A stretch of 64,000 nucleotides of DNA from Streptomyces litmocidini (GTDB lineage: Bacteria > Actinomycetota > Actinomycetes > Streptomycetales > Streptomycetaceae): the NCBI RefSeq assembly GCF_014649755.1, contig NZ_BMTQ01000009.1, positions 186,001 through 250,000 on the forward strand, written 5' to 3'. Position 1 is the first letter of the stretch. The number at the start of each line of letters is the position of its first letter. The translations under genes and the position numbers were made by a program. This document shows positions 15,504 to 25,142 of the stretch, piece after piece. The notes under the pieces are model-generated. The model ran no database searches and had not been told where the DNA came from. It saw only the letters and a program-made list of their open reading frames with translations.

Positions 15504-17777
15504 TCAGACGGTCGCGGGGAACCTGTCCCAGGCACGATGCCCGGCGAGGGCGCGCGTGAGCTGCTTCAGGGCCGCGGCGGAGGTGTCCGCGAAGGCGGTG
15601 CCCGGCCCCTCCTCCCGGAGGCCGGCCGCTCCGAGGATCCGGGAGGAGCCGTTCCAGCCGCCGATGGCCTTGCCGTGGCGGTACGCCTCCGTCAGCAGCA
15701 ACAGGACCCGGGGGTCGGGGCCGTCGGGGTCGGGCGCACCGGCCTTCGCGTCGCGGGCGCCGTGGGCGTCGGCCGCCGCCCGGGGCACTCCGGCGAAGAG
15801 CAGGGCGTCGAACTCGACCGAGCGCGCGGTGGCGAAGGTGCGCTGCACGGTCACGGGGTTCCTCGTCCCCAGGACACCGCCCGTCGGGCCGATCACGAGC
15901 GGGACCATTCCCGCGTTGAGGATCGCCTTCTTGGCGGCCCGGACGCCCTTCAGGTCGGCGTCGCCGTCGGCCACGATGCCGATGACCCTCCCGTCCACCG
16001 GCCAGGTGCGGCCGATCTGGGACAGGGCGGGGCTCGGCTCGACGTCCGCGAGCGGTTCGGTGGCGGCCGGGGCGGGAAGCCCGAGGCCGGCGGCGACCCC
16101 CTCGCACAGCTGCGGGTCGATGTTGGCGAGGACCTTCAGCGTCCTCTCCTTCACCGCCTGTTCGTAGCACTTGTTCAGTTCGAAGGTGTAGGCGGCGATG
16201 ATGTGCTCGCGCTCGGGCGGCGTCATGCTCAGCCAGAAGATCCGCGCCTGGGAGAAGTGGTCGGCGAACGAGGCGGAGACCTCCCGGACCTTCCGCGCGG
16301 CGGGGATCTCGACGGGGGCTTCGATGAAGGCCCCCTCGTCCGCCCCGGCCAGGAACGGACAGCCGCCGTCGAGGGAGTTGGGCCGGTAGGGCGCCACTCC
16401 GGCGTGCACCGCCGTCTGGTGCATCCCGTCGCGGAGCATGTCGTTGACCGGGGCGTGCGGACGGTTGATGGGCAGCTGCGCGAAGTTGGGGCCGCCGAGC
16501 CGGCTGATCTGGGTGTCCAGGTAGGAGAACAGGCGCGCGGCGAGCAGCGGGTCGTCGGTGATGTCGATGCCGGGCACGAGGTGTCCGGGGTGGAAGGCGA
16601 CCTGCTCGGTCTCGGCGAAGAAGTTGGTCGGGTTGGCGTTGAGGGTCATCAGGCCGAGCGGCCGCACCGGCGCGAGCTCCTCGGGCACCATCTTGGTGGG
16701 GTCGAGCAGGTCGATCCCCTCGAAGGTCTGCTCCGGGGTGTCGGGGAAGACCTGCACGCCGAGTTCCCACTGGGGGAACGCGCCCGCCTCGATCGCGTCG
16801 GCCAGGTCGCGGCGGTGGAAGTCGGGGTCCATGCCGTTGGTGAGCTGCGCCTCCTCCCAGACCAGGGAGTGGACGCCGAGCTTCGGCTTCCAGTGGAACT
16901 TCACCAGGGAGGTCGAACCCTCGGCATTGGTCAGCCGGAAGGTGTGGACGCCGAAGCCCTCCATCATCCGGTAGGAGCGGGGGATGCCCCGGTCGGACAT
17001 GTTCCACAGGGTGTGGTGGGTGGCCTCGGTGTGGAGGGACACGAAGTCCCAGAAGGTGTCGTGGGCACTCTGCGCCTGGGGGATCTCACGGTCCGGGTGC
17101 GGCTTCGCGGCGTGCACGATGTCGGGGAACTTGATGCCGTCCTGGATGAAGAAGACCGGGATGTTGTTGCCGACCAGGTCGAACGTGCCCTCTTCGGTGT
17201 AGAACTTCGTCGCGAAACCGCGTGTGTCACGGACGGTGTCCGCGGAACCCCGTGAGCCGAGGACCGTCGAGAAGCGCACGAAGACGGGCGTCTCGACGTC
17301 CTTCGCCAGGAACGCGGCCTTCGAGATCTTCGCGGCCGTGCCGTAGCCCCGGAAGACCCCGTGCGCGGCGGCCCCCCGGGCGTGGACCACCCGCTCGGGA
17401 ATGCGCTCGTGGTCGAAATGGGTGATCTTCTCCCGCAGGTGGTGGTCCTGAAGCAGCACCGGGCCGCGCGCACCCGCCTTGAGCGAGTGGTCGCTGTCGG
17501 GGAGCCGGGTGCCCTGGGCGTTCGTCAGATGGGCGCCGCCCTGCGCCACCGTCGCCCGGGGCGCGCCCGTGGGCTGTCCCGTGGGGCTGAAGGTGTCGGG
17601 GCCGTCCTGGTCGGGAGCGGGCGGCAGGGGCTCCCGGGGCCGGGTCGGCTCGGCCACCTCCGGCGGCTCCGGCGTCGGCCTGCCGGGCGCGGGGCGCGAC
17701 TCGTCCCGCTTCCGGCGCCCGCCCTCGGCCGCCGTGGCCTTCTGGGCCGCAGTCTTGCTCGCGTTCTTCCGGACCAT
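15504..17777 (-). CDS. katE: Large-subunit catalase (KatE/HPII type)
   Basis: The ATG at 17777 has a GGAGGAGAGA site upstream. The 757-residue protein has a Lys/Pro-rich N-terminal extension (1-90), the catalase core with the active-site region FDHERIPERVVHARGAAAHG (His), the distal Asn segment NNIPVFFIQDGIKFPD and the proximal heme-Tyr region ARLFSYLDTQISRLG, and then a C-terminal flavodoxin/DJ-1-like domain (DGRVIGIVADGDADLKGVRA) as in clade 2 large catalases. It removes hydrogen peroxide in the cytoplasm. In Streptomyces such catalases are tied to osmotic and oxidative stress sigma factors. No operator is recognised in the 187-bp upstream gap. Confidence 0.93.
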   Translation of the reverse strand: MVRKNASKTAAQKATAAEGGRRKRDESRPAPGRPTPEPPEVAEPTRPREPLPPAPDQDGPDTFSPTGQPTGAPRATVAQGGAHLTNAQGTRLPDSDHSLKAGARGPVLLQDHHLREKITHFDHERIPERVVHARGAAAHGVFRGYGTAAKISKAAFLAKDVETPVFVRFSTVLGSRGSADTVRDTRGFATKFYTEEGTFDLVGNNIPVFFIQDGIKFPDIVHAAKPHPDREIPQAQSAHDTFWDFVSLHTEATHHTLWNMSDRGIPRSYRMMEGFGVHTFRLTNAEGSTSLVKFHWKPKLGVHSLVWEEAQLTNGMDPDFHRRDLADAIEAGAFPQWELGVQVFPDTPEQTFEGIDLLDPTKMVPEELAPVRPLGLMTLNANPTNFFAETEQVAFHPGHLVPGIDITDDPLLAARLFSYLDTQISRLGGPNFAQLPINRPHAPVNDMLRDGMHQTAVHAGVAPYRPNSLDGGCPFLAGADEGAFIEAPVEIPAARKVREVSASFADHFSQARIFWLSMTPPEREHIIAAYTFELNKCYEQAVKERTLKVLANIDPQLCEGVAAGLGLPAPAATEPLADVEPSPALSQIGRTWPVDGRVIGIVADGDADLKGVRAAKKAILNAGMVPLVIGPTGGVLGTRNPVTVQRTFATARSVEFDALLFAGVPRAAADAHGARDAKAGAPDPDGPDPRVLLLLTEAYRHGKAIGGWNGSSRILGAAGLREEGPGTAFADTSAAALKQLTRALAGHRAWDRFPATV

Positions 17778-17964
17778 GCCTGATCTCTCCTCCTGAGGGA
17801 TTCCGCGGCCTGCGAGGTCCTCGCCGCCCACCGGACGACGTGCCCCGGGCCCGATGTCACCCTCTCGTCTCGAGTGCCATCCGGCATCCCGAGTACCCCC
17901 GCTCTGCCCAGAGACTCCCCCTGAACAGGCGTTCTCGGGAGATCGGGACGGGTAGGGGCGGGAT

Positions 17965-18417
17965 GTGAACCAGTCGAACGCCTCCCGCCTCCCCCGCATC
18001 GACTCACTGGAGGAACTCGCCGACGTCCTCGCCCGCGAGCGCGGCCTGTACGTGCGGTGGTCGAGGGGCCCCGGCGTCGACCTGCCGGGCGTGAGCAGCC
18101 GCGACGATCTCACCGGAGTCCGGCTCCCGGGCCTGTCGGCGAGCTCGCTGGACGTGGAGCCCTGGTGGGGCGAGCGCCCCCTGCGCACCTGGGCCGCGCG
18201 CCGCCTCTACGACTACTCCCACCTCCCGCGGGTCAAGGACCCCGAGGTGCGGCCCTGGCTCCTGCGCGGACGCGAGGTCGGGCGCGGCCCCGACAACGAG
18301 CCCCTGGTCACGGAGGTGCGGCCCCTCGGCTGGATCGGCGAGCGCGTCATCGAGGAGGCCGCGTCCGAGGTCGAACGCCATGCGAACGGCTGGGGCCCCC
18401 TCGACCGCCACGCCTGA
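17965..18417 (+). CDS. DUF6098-family protein
   Basis: The 150-residue protein has the conserved features that I associate with this actinobacterial family: GLYVRWSRGPGVDLPGVSSR, LPGLSASSLDVEPWWG, RRLYDYSHL and GREVGRGPDNEPLV. The product is probably cytoplasmic. It starts at a GTG (17965) divergent from the catalase gene, so the two share an upstream region. The function of the family is unknown. Confidence 0.75.
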   Translation: MNQSNASRLPRIDSLEELADVLARERGLYVRWSRGPGVDLPGVSSRDDLTGVRLPGLSASSLDVEPWWGERPLRTWAARRLYDYSHLPRVKDPEVRPWLLRGREVGRGPDNEPLVTEVRPLGWIGERVIEEAASEVERHANGWGPLDRHA

Positions 18418-18582
18418 CCGGTGCGGCGCGGGAGAGGCCACGGCGCCGTCCACGAGGGGCGGCGGCCCAGCGCCGTGGCCGTGCCGGGCCACCCGCCCTC
18501 CGGGATGGGGCCACCGCGCGGGAATGAAAGGCCGGCCCTCGGGCAACCGGAGGGGAAGACGACCCTGGGAGCTGGTGTGACC

Positions 18583-18918
18583 ATGGAAAGCGACGCACGG
18601 ACCGGACGTCCGGCGCGACCGATGCCGTCCTTCGACCCCGAGCCCGGCGCTCGGTCCTCAGGAGCGGCCATGGGCACGCCGCCCGACGACCCGGTCCCTC
18701 CGAGTCCGACACCGGTGCCGGGCCCCGGTCCCGGGCCTCAGCCCGGCCCCGTTCCCGGACCGGTGCCGGGACCCGGCGGCCCGGATCCGGTGCCGCCGAC
18801 ACCTCCCCGGCCCGAACCGGACCCCCAGCCCGGGGGTCCTCAGCCGGAGCCCGGGCCGCGCCCGGGACCTCTGCCCGGCCCCGTCCCCGCCCCGGAACCG
18901 GTCATCCGACCGGCCTGA
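18583..18918 (+). CDS. Proline/glycine-rich low-complexity small protein
   Basis: The ATG at 18583 (or GTG at 18577, closer to GGGAG) gives about 111 residues. The first 35 are ordinary and the rest is Pro-Gly-Pro-x repeats (PVPGPGPGPQPGPVPGPVPG). There is no signal peptide or membrane segment. The repeat is encoded by short GC-rich direct repeats, and iterated ACCGGCCTG units continue past the stop (18905-18945), so the tail may be expanding by slippage. No function is assigned and it may not be a true gene. Confidence 0.4.
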   Translation: MESDARTGRPARPMPSFDPEPGARSSGAAMGTPPDDPVPPSPTPVPGPGPGPQPGPVPGPVPGPGGPDPVPPTPPRPEPDPQPGGPQPEPGPRPGPLPGPVPAPEPVIRPA

Positions 18919-18963
18919 CCGGCCTGACCGGCCTGACCGGTCCGACCGGGCTGTTCGGGGCCG

Positions 18964-18984
18964 CCCTGACCGGCCCGGTCAGGG
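18964..18984. terminator. Short inverted repeat at end of TPP-enzyme operon
   Basis: CCCTGACCGG pairs with CCGGTCAGGG across one base. It lies 57 bp after the stop of the leftward TPP-enzyme gene and may terminate it. Confidence 0.4.
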
Positions 18985-19040
18985 CGCCGGGGCGACTGTC
19001 CGCGTGGCACCGGTGAGGACCGCCCCGACGGACGACGCGC

Positions 19041-20864
19041 TCACGCGTCGTCCCCGGCGCCGCGCCGGTCCGACCGCTTGTGGCCGCCGGGCAGGAACTC
19101 CTGCACCTTGGCCTTGAAGCCCTGGCGGACCATCGCGGTCCGGTCGCTGTCCCCCTTGAGGACCGAGGCGGCGGCCGCCTCGATCTGGTCGAGGGAGGCG
19201 TGCGGCGGGATCGGCGGCACGGCCGGGTCCGTGACGAAGTCGAGGACGCAGGGCCTGTCGGCGGCCAGCGCCGTCTCCCAGGCGCCCCGGACCTCCTCGG
19301 GCTTCTCCACCCTGATGCCGTGCAGGCCCATGAGGCGGGCGTGGTCGGCGTAGGCGACGTCGGGGATCGACTGCGAGGGCAGGAACTGCGGGGCGCCCGA
19401 CATGGCGCGCATCTCCCAGGTGACCTGGTTGAGGTCCCGGTTGTTCAGGACGGCCACGATCAGGCGCGGATCCTCCCATTCCTGCCAGTACTTGGCGATG
19501 GTGATCAGCTCGGCCAGCCCGTTCATCTGCATCGCCCCGTCGCCGACCAGCGCGATCGCCGGGCGGTCACCGTGCGCGAACTTGGCGCCGATCACGTACG
19601 GCACGCCCGGCCCCATGGTGGCGAGCGTGCCGGAGAGCGATCCGCGCATGGCCCCGCGCAGCCTCAGGTGGCGGGCGTACCAGTTGGCGGCGGAGCCGGA
19701 GTCGGCGGCCAGGACGACGTTCTCGGGCAGCAGGTCGTCGAGTGCGTGGGCGACGTACTCGGGGTTGATCGGGTCGGCCTCGACCGCGGCCCGCCGCCCC
19801 ATGACCTCCCACCAGCGGGCGGTGTCCTTCTCGATCTTCTTCCGCCAGCCCTTGTCCTTGCGCCCCTTCAGCAGCGGCAGCAGCCGGGTCAGCGTCTCGC
19901 GGGCGTCGCCGACCAGATTCACCTCGAACGGGTAGCGCAGGCCGACCATGTGCGGGTCGATGTCGATCTGCACGGCCCGCGCCTGCCCGAACTCCGGCAG
20001 GAACTGCGTGTACGGGAAGGAGGAGCCGATCACGAGCAGCGTGTCGCAGCCCATCATCATGTCGTACGACGGCCTGGTCCCGAGCAGGCCGATCGAACCG
20101 GTCACGTACGGCAGGTCGTCGTCCAGGGCGTCCTTGCCGAGGAGCGCCTTCGCCACGCCGGCGCCGAGGCGCTCGGCGAGGGCCATGACCTCCTGACGGG
20201 CGCCCCGGGCGCCCTGGCCGATCAAGATCGCCACCTTCTCGCCCGCGTTGAGCACCTCGGCGGCGCGGGCCAGGTCGTCGTCGGCGGGCACGGGGGCGTA
20301 CCGGGGCATGCCGAGGCTGGAGGGCACCATCTTGAAGGCGTGCCCGGGCGGCGAGTAGTCCAGTTCCTGGACGTCGGCGGGGATGATGACGGCGGTCACC
20401 GACCGCCGGGCCATCGCGGTGCGCATCGCGCGGTCGATCACGTTGGGGAGCTGCTCGGGGACGGTGACCGTCTCGCAGAAGTCGGAGGCGACGTCCTTGT
20501 AGAGGGCCATCAGGTCGACCTCCTGCTGGTAGGAGCCGCCCATGGCGCTGCGGTTGGTCTGCCCGACGAGGGCGACGACCGGGACGTGGTCGAGCTTCGC
20601 GTCGTACAGGCCGTTGAGCAGGTGGATCGCGCCGGGCCCGGACGTGGCGGCGCACACCCCGACCTTCCCGGAGAACTTGGCGTAGCCCACAGCTTCGAAC
20701 GCGGCCATCTCCTCGTGCCGGGCCTGGATGAACCGGGGCTCGTCCTCGGCCCTGCCCCAGGCGGCCAGCAGCCCGTTGATCCCGTCGCCGGGATAGGCGA
20801 AGACGTACTCCACCTCCCAGTCGCGCAGCCGCTGGAGTACGTGGTCGGAGACCTTCGTCGACAT
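19041..20864 (-). CDS. Thiamine-pyrophosphate enzyme of pyruvate oxidase / acetolactate synthase superfamily (PoxB-like)
   Basis: The 607-residue protein has the three ThDP-enzyme domains. The PYR domain has catalytic Glu in FIQARHEEMAAFEAVGYAKF, the middle domain has VAILIGQGARGARQEVMALA, and the PP domain has the ThDP motif GDGAMQMNGLAELITIAKYW with LNNRDLNQVTWEMR. Sequence style (YPGDGINGLLAAW, LYDAKLDHVPVVALVGQTNR) is that of pyruvate:quinone oxidase (PoxB)-like proteins, which convert pyruvate to acetate and CO2. It lies 82 bp downstream of, and in the same direction as, a D-lactate-dehydrogenase-like gene, so it may use that enzyme's pyruvate. Confidence 0.82.
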   Translation of the reverse strand: MSTKVSDHVLQRLRDWEVEYVFAYPGDGINGLLAAWGRAEDEPRFIQARHEEMAAFEAVGYAKFSGKVGVCAATSGPGAIHLLNGLYDAKLDHVPVVALVGQTNRSAMGGSYQQEVDLMALYKDVASDFCETVTVPEQLPNVIDRAMRTAMARRSVTAVIIPADVQELDYSPPGHAFKMVPSSLGMPRYAPVPADDDLARAAEVLNAGEKVAILIGQGARGARQEVMALAERLGAGVAKALLGKDALDDDLPYVTGSIGLLGTRPSYDMMMGCDTLLVIGSSFPYTQFLPEFGQARAVQIDIDPHMVGLRYPFEVNLVGDARETLTRLLPLLKGRKDKGWRKKIEKDTARWWEVMGRRAAVEADPINPEYVAHALDDLLPENVVLAADSGSAANWYARHLRLRGAMRGSLSGTLATMGPGVPYVIGAKFAHGDRPAIALVGDGAMQMNGLAELITIAKYWQEWEDPRLIVAVLNNRDLNQVTWEMRAMSGAPQFLPSQSIPDVAYADHARLMGLHGIRVEKPEEVRGAWETALAADRPCVLDFVTDPAVPPIPPHASLDQIEAAAASVLKGDSDRTAMVRQGFKAKVQEFLPGGHKRSDRRGAGDDA

Positions 20865-20946
20865 GGTGGGGCCTTTCAACGGTTGTTCTCGTGCGTGGAC
20901 TGTGGTGTCGTGCGGGGGAGCCGGCCCGGGCGGGCCCCGGCCCCCG

Positions 20947-23900
20947 TCACGGAGCGCGCCGGAGCCTGAGGACACCCCGGCCGGCCGCGGTGACGGCAGC
21001 GGCGGTGAGCGCCGCGGCGCCCGCGGTGGCGGCCCAGCGGGCGGTCCGCGGGGGCGGCTCCGGACGCCGGGCGAGGCGTTCGGGCCGTCTGTCGGGCAGG
21101 TTCCCGTCGAGGCCGAGGGCCAGCACCTCGGCCAGGTGCAGGGCCCGGCGGCCGGTGCCGCCCTGTTCGATCTGGGTGCGGCAGCTGAAGCCGTCGGCGA
21201 GCACGAGGCCGTCGGGAGCCGCGGCGCGGACGGCGGGCAGGACGCCCAGTTCCCCGACCGCCATCGAGACGTCGTAGTGGCCGCGCTCGAAGCCGAAGTC
21301 GCCCGCCAGGCCGCAGCAGCCCTCGTCGAGGACGTCGGCGTCGAGGCCGGCCCGGCGCATCAATTCCCGGTCGGCGTCGAACTTCATGACCGCGTGCTGG
21401 TGGCAGTGGGTCTGCACGAGCGCCGTCCGGGCCACGTGCGGCGGACGCCAGTCCTCGGGGGCGTGGTGGACGAGCTGTTCGGCGAAGGTGCGGACCTGCC
21501 CCGCGAGCCGTTCGACGTCCTGATCGGCCGGCATCAGCTCGACCGCGTCGGCCCGGAACACGGCGGTGCAGGAGGGCTCCAGACCGATGATCGGAGTGCC
21601 GGCCTCCAGATAGGGCCGCAGCACCCGCACGGTGCGGCGCAGCGCCTTCTTCGCGATGCCCAGCTGACCGGTGGAGATCCAGGTCAGGCCGCAGCACACC
21701 GGTTCGGTGGGCACGGCGACCCGGAAGCCGGCGTCCTCCAGGACCCGTACGGCCGACATCGCGATGGACGGGTGGAAGGAGGTGGTGAAGGTGTCCGGCC
21801 ACAGGACCACCGTCCGTGGGTCGGCCGGGTCGGGGTTCCCGGCCCCTTCCCGCGCCCGCCACCACTGCGGGAAGGACCGGCGCGCGAACACCGGTGTCTC
21901 CCGTCGCGGGTCCACCCCGGCGAGCCGCTTGCCCGCCGCGGCGAGCCCCGGCGCCTGGAGCACGGTGTTGACGAGGGCGGGGGAGAGACGGGCGAGCCGG
22001 GCCCACAGCGGCAGCCAGCCCATCGCGTAGTGGGCGGCGGGACGCAACCGGCCCGCGTAGTGGTGGGAGAGGAACTCGGCCTTGTAGGTGGCCATGTCGA
22101 CGTTCACCGGGCAGTCGGACTTGCAGCCCTTGCACGCCAGGCACAGGTCGAGGGCGTCCTTCACCTCCGTCGACCGCCACCCCTCCGTGATCACCGAGTC
22201 CTCGTGGCCCGCGAGCATCTCGAACAGGAGCCGGGCCCGGCCCCGGGTGGAGTGCTCCTCCTCCCGCGTGGCCCGGTAGGAGGGGCACATGACGCCCCCG
22301 GAGTGGCCGCGGCAGTTGCCGACGCCCACGCACCGCATCACGGCGCGGGTGAAGGAGTGGTCGTCCTCCGGATAGGCGAAGTGCGTCGCGGGCGTCGCGG
22401 GGCGCCAGTCAGGGCCCAGGCGCAGGTGCCCGTCCACCGGGTGGGGGTCGACGACCTTGCCGGGGTTCATGCGGTTGCCGGGGTCGAACAGGGTCTTCAT
22501 CTCGCCGAAGGCGGCCACCAGCCGTGGGCCGAACATCCGGGTCAGGAGCTCCCCGCGGGCCTGGCCGTCGCCGTGCTCGCCGGACAGGGAACCGCCGTAC
22601 GAGGCCACCAGGTCGGCGGCGCGCTCCACGAAGCGGCGGAACTCGGCGACTCCGGCGGCGGTCTTGAGCGCGAAGGGGATCCGGGTGTGGACGCAGCCCT
22701 GTCCGAAGTGCCCGTACAACGACGGGTGGTCGTAGTCGAACTCCTCGAAGAGTGCCCTCAGGTCCCGCAGGTAGTCGCCCAGACGTTCGGGCGGGACGGC
22801 GGAGTCCTCCCATCCCTCCCACGTCTCCCGGCCGTCCGGAGGGCGCGCGGTGACACCGAGGCCGGCCTCGCGGGCCCTCAGCATCTTCTGCTCCCGCTCG
22901 GGGTCGTCGGAGAAGGCCACGTCGGCGTCCTCCTCGTGACGGCCGACGGCGGCGAGCAGGGCGTGGGCCCGCGCGTCCACGTCCTGCCGGCTGTCGCCGC
23001 TGAACTGCACCATCAGCCAGCTGTCGCCGGCGGGCAGGACGCGGAGGGAGTCGAGGTACGCGCCCTCCTCGCGCATCAGCTGGGCCATCCTGCCGTCCAG
23101 CGCCTCCAGCTGACTGGGCGAACAGTGCTCCAGCAGCCGGGGGACGTCGTCGGCGGCCGCGCAGATGTCGTCGTACCCGAGGACCAGCAGCGATTGGCAC
23201 GGCGGTACGGGCACGAGTTCCAGTTCCGCCCGCAGGACCGTGACCAGGGTGCCCTCGCTGCCGACCAGCGCCTTGGCGACGTCGAAGCCGTTCTCGGGCA
23301 GCAGCGAGTCGAGGTTGTAGCCGGAGACCCGGCGGGGGACCTCGGGGAAGCCGCGCCGGATGTCACCGAGGTACTCGGCGACGATGCGGTCCAGACCGGC
23401 GTACAGCTCGGCCTTCCGCCCGCCCCCGGCGGCGATGCGGGCACGCTCCGCCTCACCGGTGGGCCCCACCCAGGTGCGCAGCCCGTCGTAGGTCAGGATC
23501 TCCAGCCGGCGGACGTTGTCGACCGTCTTGCCGTACGCCTGGGCCGACGCGCCGCAGGAATTGTTGCCGATCATGCCGCCCAGGGCGCAGTGGCTGTGCG
23601 TGGACGGCTTCGGACCGAACTGCAGCCGGTGGTCCGAGAGCCGCCGGTTGAGTTCGTCGAGGACGATGCCGGGCTCCACCACGCAGGTCCGGGCGTCGGG
23701 GTCGACCGAGACCAGGGCGTGGCAGTACTTCGTCCAGTCGATCACCACGGCGGCGTTCGTGGTCTGCCCGGCCAGGCTGGTGCCGCCCCCGCGGGACAGC
23801 ACGGGCGCGCCGAAACGCGCACAGACCTCCACCGCTCGCGCTCCGGCCTCCACCGACCGTGGGACGACCACGCCGATCGGCACCTGGCGGTAGTTCGATC

Positions 23901-24003
23901 CGTCCGTGACGTACGCGCCCCGGCTCCCCGTGTCGAACCGGACCTCACCGTCCACCGCCGCTCGCAGCGCCACCTCGAGCGCCGCCACGTCAACCGAAGA
24001 CAT
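20947..24003 (-). CDS. Fused FAD/Fe-S D-lactate (2-hydroxyacid) dehydrogenase
   Basis: The ATG at 24003 gives 1018 residues. Residues 1-530 form an FAD-binding PCMH-type oxidase: APVLSRGGGTSLAGQTTN, GGMIGNNSCGASAQAYGKT, RVSGYNLDSLLPENGF, GSEGTLVTV, and the C-terminal GEHGDGQARGELL and MNPGKV motifs. The next part carries ferredoxin-type cysteines (CVGVGNC and CLACKGCKSDCPVN) and two CCG motifs (VCCGLTW, EGCCGLAGDFGFE) typical of GlpC/LctF Fe-S subunits. This architecture is that of membrane-associated Dld-like lactate dehydrogenases passing electrons to the respiratory chain. The C-terminus ends in a hydrophobic Ala-rich helix (WAATAGAAALTAAAVTAAGR) that may anchor it to the membrane. Confidence 0.85.
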   Translation of the reverse strand: MSSVDVAALEVALRAAVDGEVRFDTGSRGAYVTDGSNYRQVPIGVVVPRSVEAGARAVEVCARFGAPVLSRGGGTSLAGQTTNAAVVIDWTKYCHALVSVDPDARTCVVEPGIVLDELNRRLSDHRLQFGPKPSTHSHCALGGMIGNNSCGASAQAYGKTVDNVRRLEILTYDGLRTWVGPTGEAERARIAAGGGRKAELYAGLDRIVAEYLGDIRRGFPEVPRRVSGYNLDSLLPENGFDVAKALVGSEGTLVTVLRAELELVPVPPCQSLLVLGYDDICAAADDVPRLLEHCSPSQLEALDGRMAQLMREEGAYLDSLRVLPAGDSWLMVQFSGDSRQDVDARAHALLAAVGRHEEDADVAFSDDPEREQKMLRAREAGLGVTARPPDGRETWEGWEDSAVPPERLGDYLRDLRALFEEFDYDHPSLYGHFGQGCVHTRIPFALKTAAGVAEFRRFVERAADLVASYGGSLSGEHGDGQARGELLTRMFGPRLVAAFGEMKTLFDPGNRMNPGKVVDPHPVDGHLRLGPDWRPATPATHFAYPEDDHSFTRAVMRCVGVGNCRGHSGGVMCPSYRATREEEHSTRGRARLLFEMLAGHEDSVITEGWRSTEVKDALDLCLACKGCKSDCPVNVDMATYKAEFLSHHYAGRLRPAAHYAMGWLPLWARLARLSPALVNTVLQAPGLAAAGKRLAGVDPRRETPVFARRSFPQWWRAREGAGNPDPADPRTVVLWPDTFTTSFHPSIAMSAVRVLEDAGFRVAVPTEPVCCGLTWISTGQLGIAKKALRRTVRVLRPYLEAGTPIIGLEPSCTAVFRADAVELMPADQDVERLAGQVRTFAEQLVHHAPEDWRPPHVARTALVQTHCHQHAVMKFDADRELMRRAGLDADVLDEGCCGLAGDFGFERGHYDVSMAVGELGVLPAVRAAAPDGLVLADGFSCRTQIEQGGTGRRALHLAEVLALGLDGNLPDRRPERLARRPEPPPRTARWAATAGAAALTAAAVTAAGRGVLRLRRAP

Positions 24004-24333
24004 CAGAGGGCCCGCCTCCACCTGCGGATCATGAGGTCCAGTGGGCCGCTGCTCGCGTCCCCTTCTTCGTACTCGCGTACCCCCGCCCGCGGCCCGCAAA
24101 GACACTTTCCTGGCTTTTCATCTGAAATCAGCACGTCTCGGCCGGGGTGCGGGCCGGCCGTCATCCGGGCCGCGGTGGCAGCCGCCCGGCGGCGCCCGTG
24201 CCATGCCGGTGGACTTCCCTGCGCGTCGCCGCTCGCCGCCGAACAGGTGGCCGTCCCGGGCGGGCGGTCGCGGAACCGGGCGGGCGAACGGCCGGGGCGG
24301 GTCTCCCGGGAGTGGAGCGGCGGGTGCGGACGG

Positions 24334-24786
24334 GCGCCCGTCTCGCGGGGGTGCTCACCACCACCGCCCCCAAGGCGGCCGGCCACCTCTCCATGGCCAC
24401 CGCGTTCGGGTTCCTCCTGTTCGCCGGCTTCGCCGACGCCGTCATGCCCCTGCGGACCGGCGCACCCGACGTGGCCTTCCCCGCCTCGACGCCCTCACCC
24501 ACGGGCTCTTCCTCCTCGGCGGAGTGATGGCCGTCTCCGGCCTCGTCGTTCCGGGCCGAGCCGCCTCCTTCGGCTGGTTCGCCCACGCGCCCCTGAACGG
24601 CCCGGTCTTCCCGCCCGGAGCGGGCGGCGACCTGTGGACCATGGGGCTCGTCCTCTCCGGAGTGGGCACGACCCTCACGTCGGTCGACTTGGGCACCGCC
24701 ATCGTGAGCCTGCGGGCCCCGGGGATGACGATGTTCCGGATGCCGGTCTTCACCTGGAACGTGCTCCTCACCTCCGTGCTCGCCGT
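24334..24786 (+). pseudogene. Cytochrome c oxidase subunit I (CtaD) remnant
   Basis: One frame gives VLTTTAPKAAGHLSMATAFG, running directly into LLFAGFADAVMPLRTGAPDVAFP. Another frame continues with LFLLGGVMAVSGLVVPG, FGWFAHAPLNGPVF, GGDLWTMGLVLSGVGTTLTS and RAPGMTMFRMPVFTWNVLLTS. These are successive segments of COX1. An internal deletion has removed the part that should hold the first heme-ligand His region (FTMHGTIML), a frameshift lies near 24484, and everything after the FTWNVLLTS helix is lost. It is a decayed fragment that has kept strong similarity, so the decay is fairly recent. The rest of the spacer to 25142 holds nothing recognisable. Confidence 0.8.
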
Positions 24787-25142
24787 CCGCCGGGCCGGCC
24801 GGGCGACGACTCCGGCGGTGGGGCGGCAGGCGGTGAACCCGATCGGCCCCCGGCCGCGGGGCGCGGGCGGAGCCGCCCCGTGGCCCGCCGACCGCCTTGA
24901 GACGCGGGAGCAGGGACCGCTCACCGGGCGCCTCTCACCCGCAGGGCCGTGCGCGGTCCCCCCGGGCGGATCCTCGCCGGGCTTCGCGTCGACCCAGCCC
25001 GCGCCACCCGGCTCCTGCGCGCCCCGCTCGTGCTGACGAACCTCGAAGTCGACCGCTGACGGGAAGACCGCACACGAAGCGCCGACGTACGTCGGGGTGA
25101 CGGTCCCTCCGATCAGCGGGCCGCCGTTCTACCTTCGTCACT

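Noticed and set aside
24787..25142. A gene after the ctaD remnant (ending LVLTNLEVDR near 25059)
   Set aside because: The short frame has no recognisable family, start or ribosome binding site.
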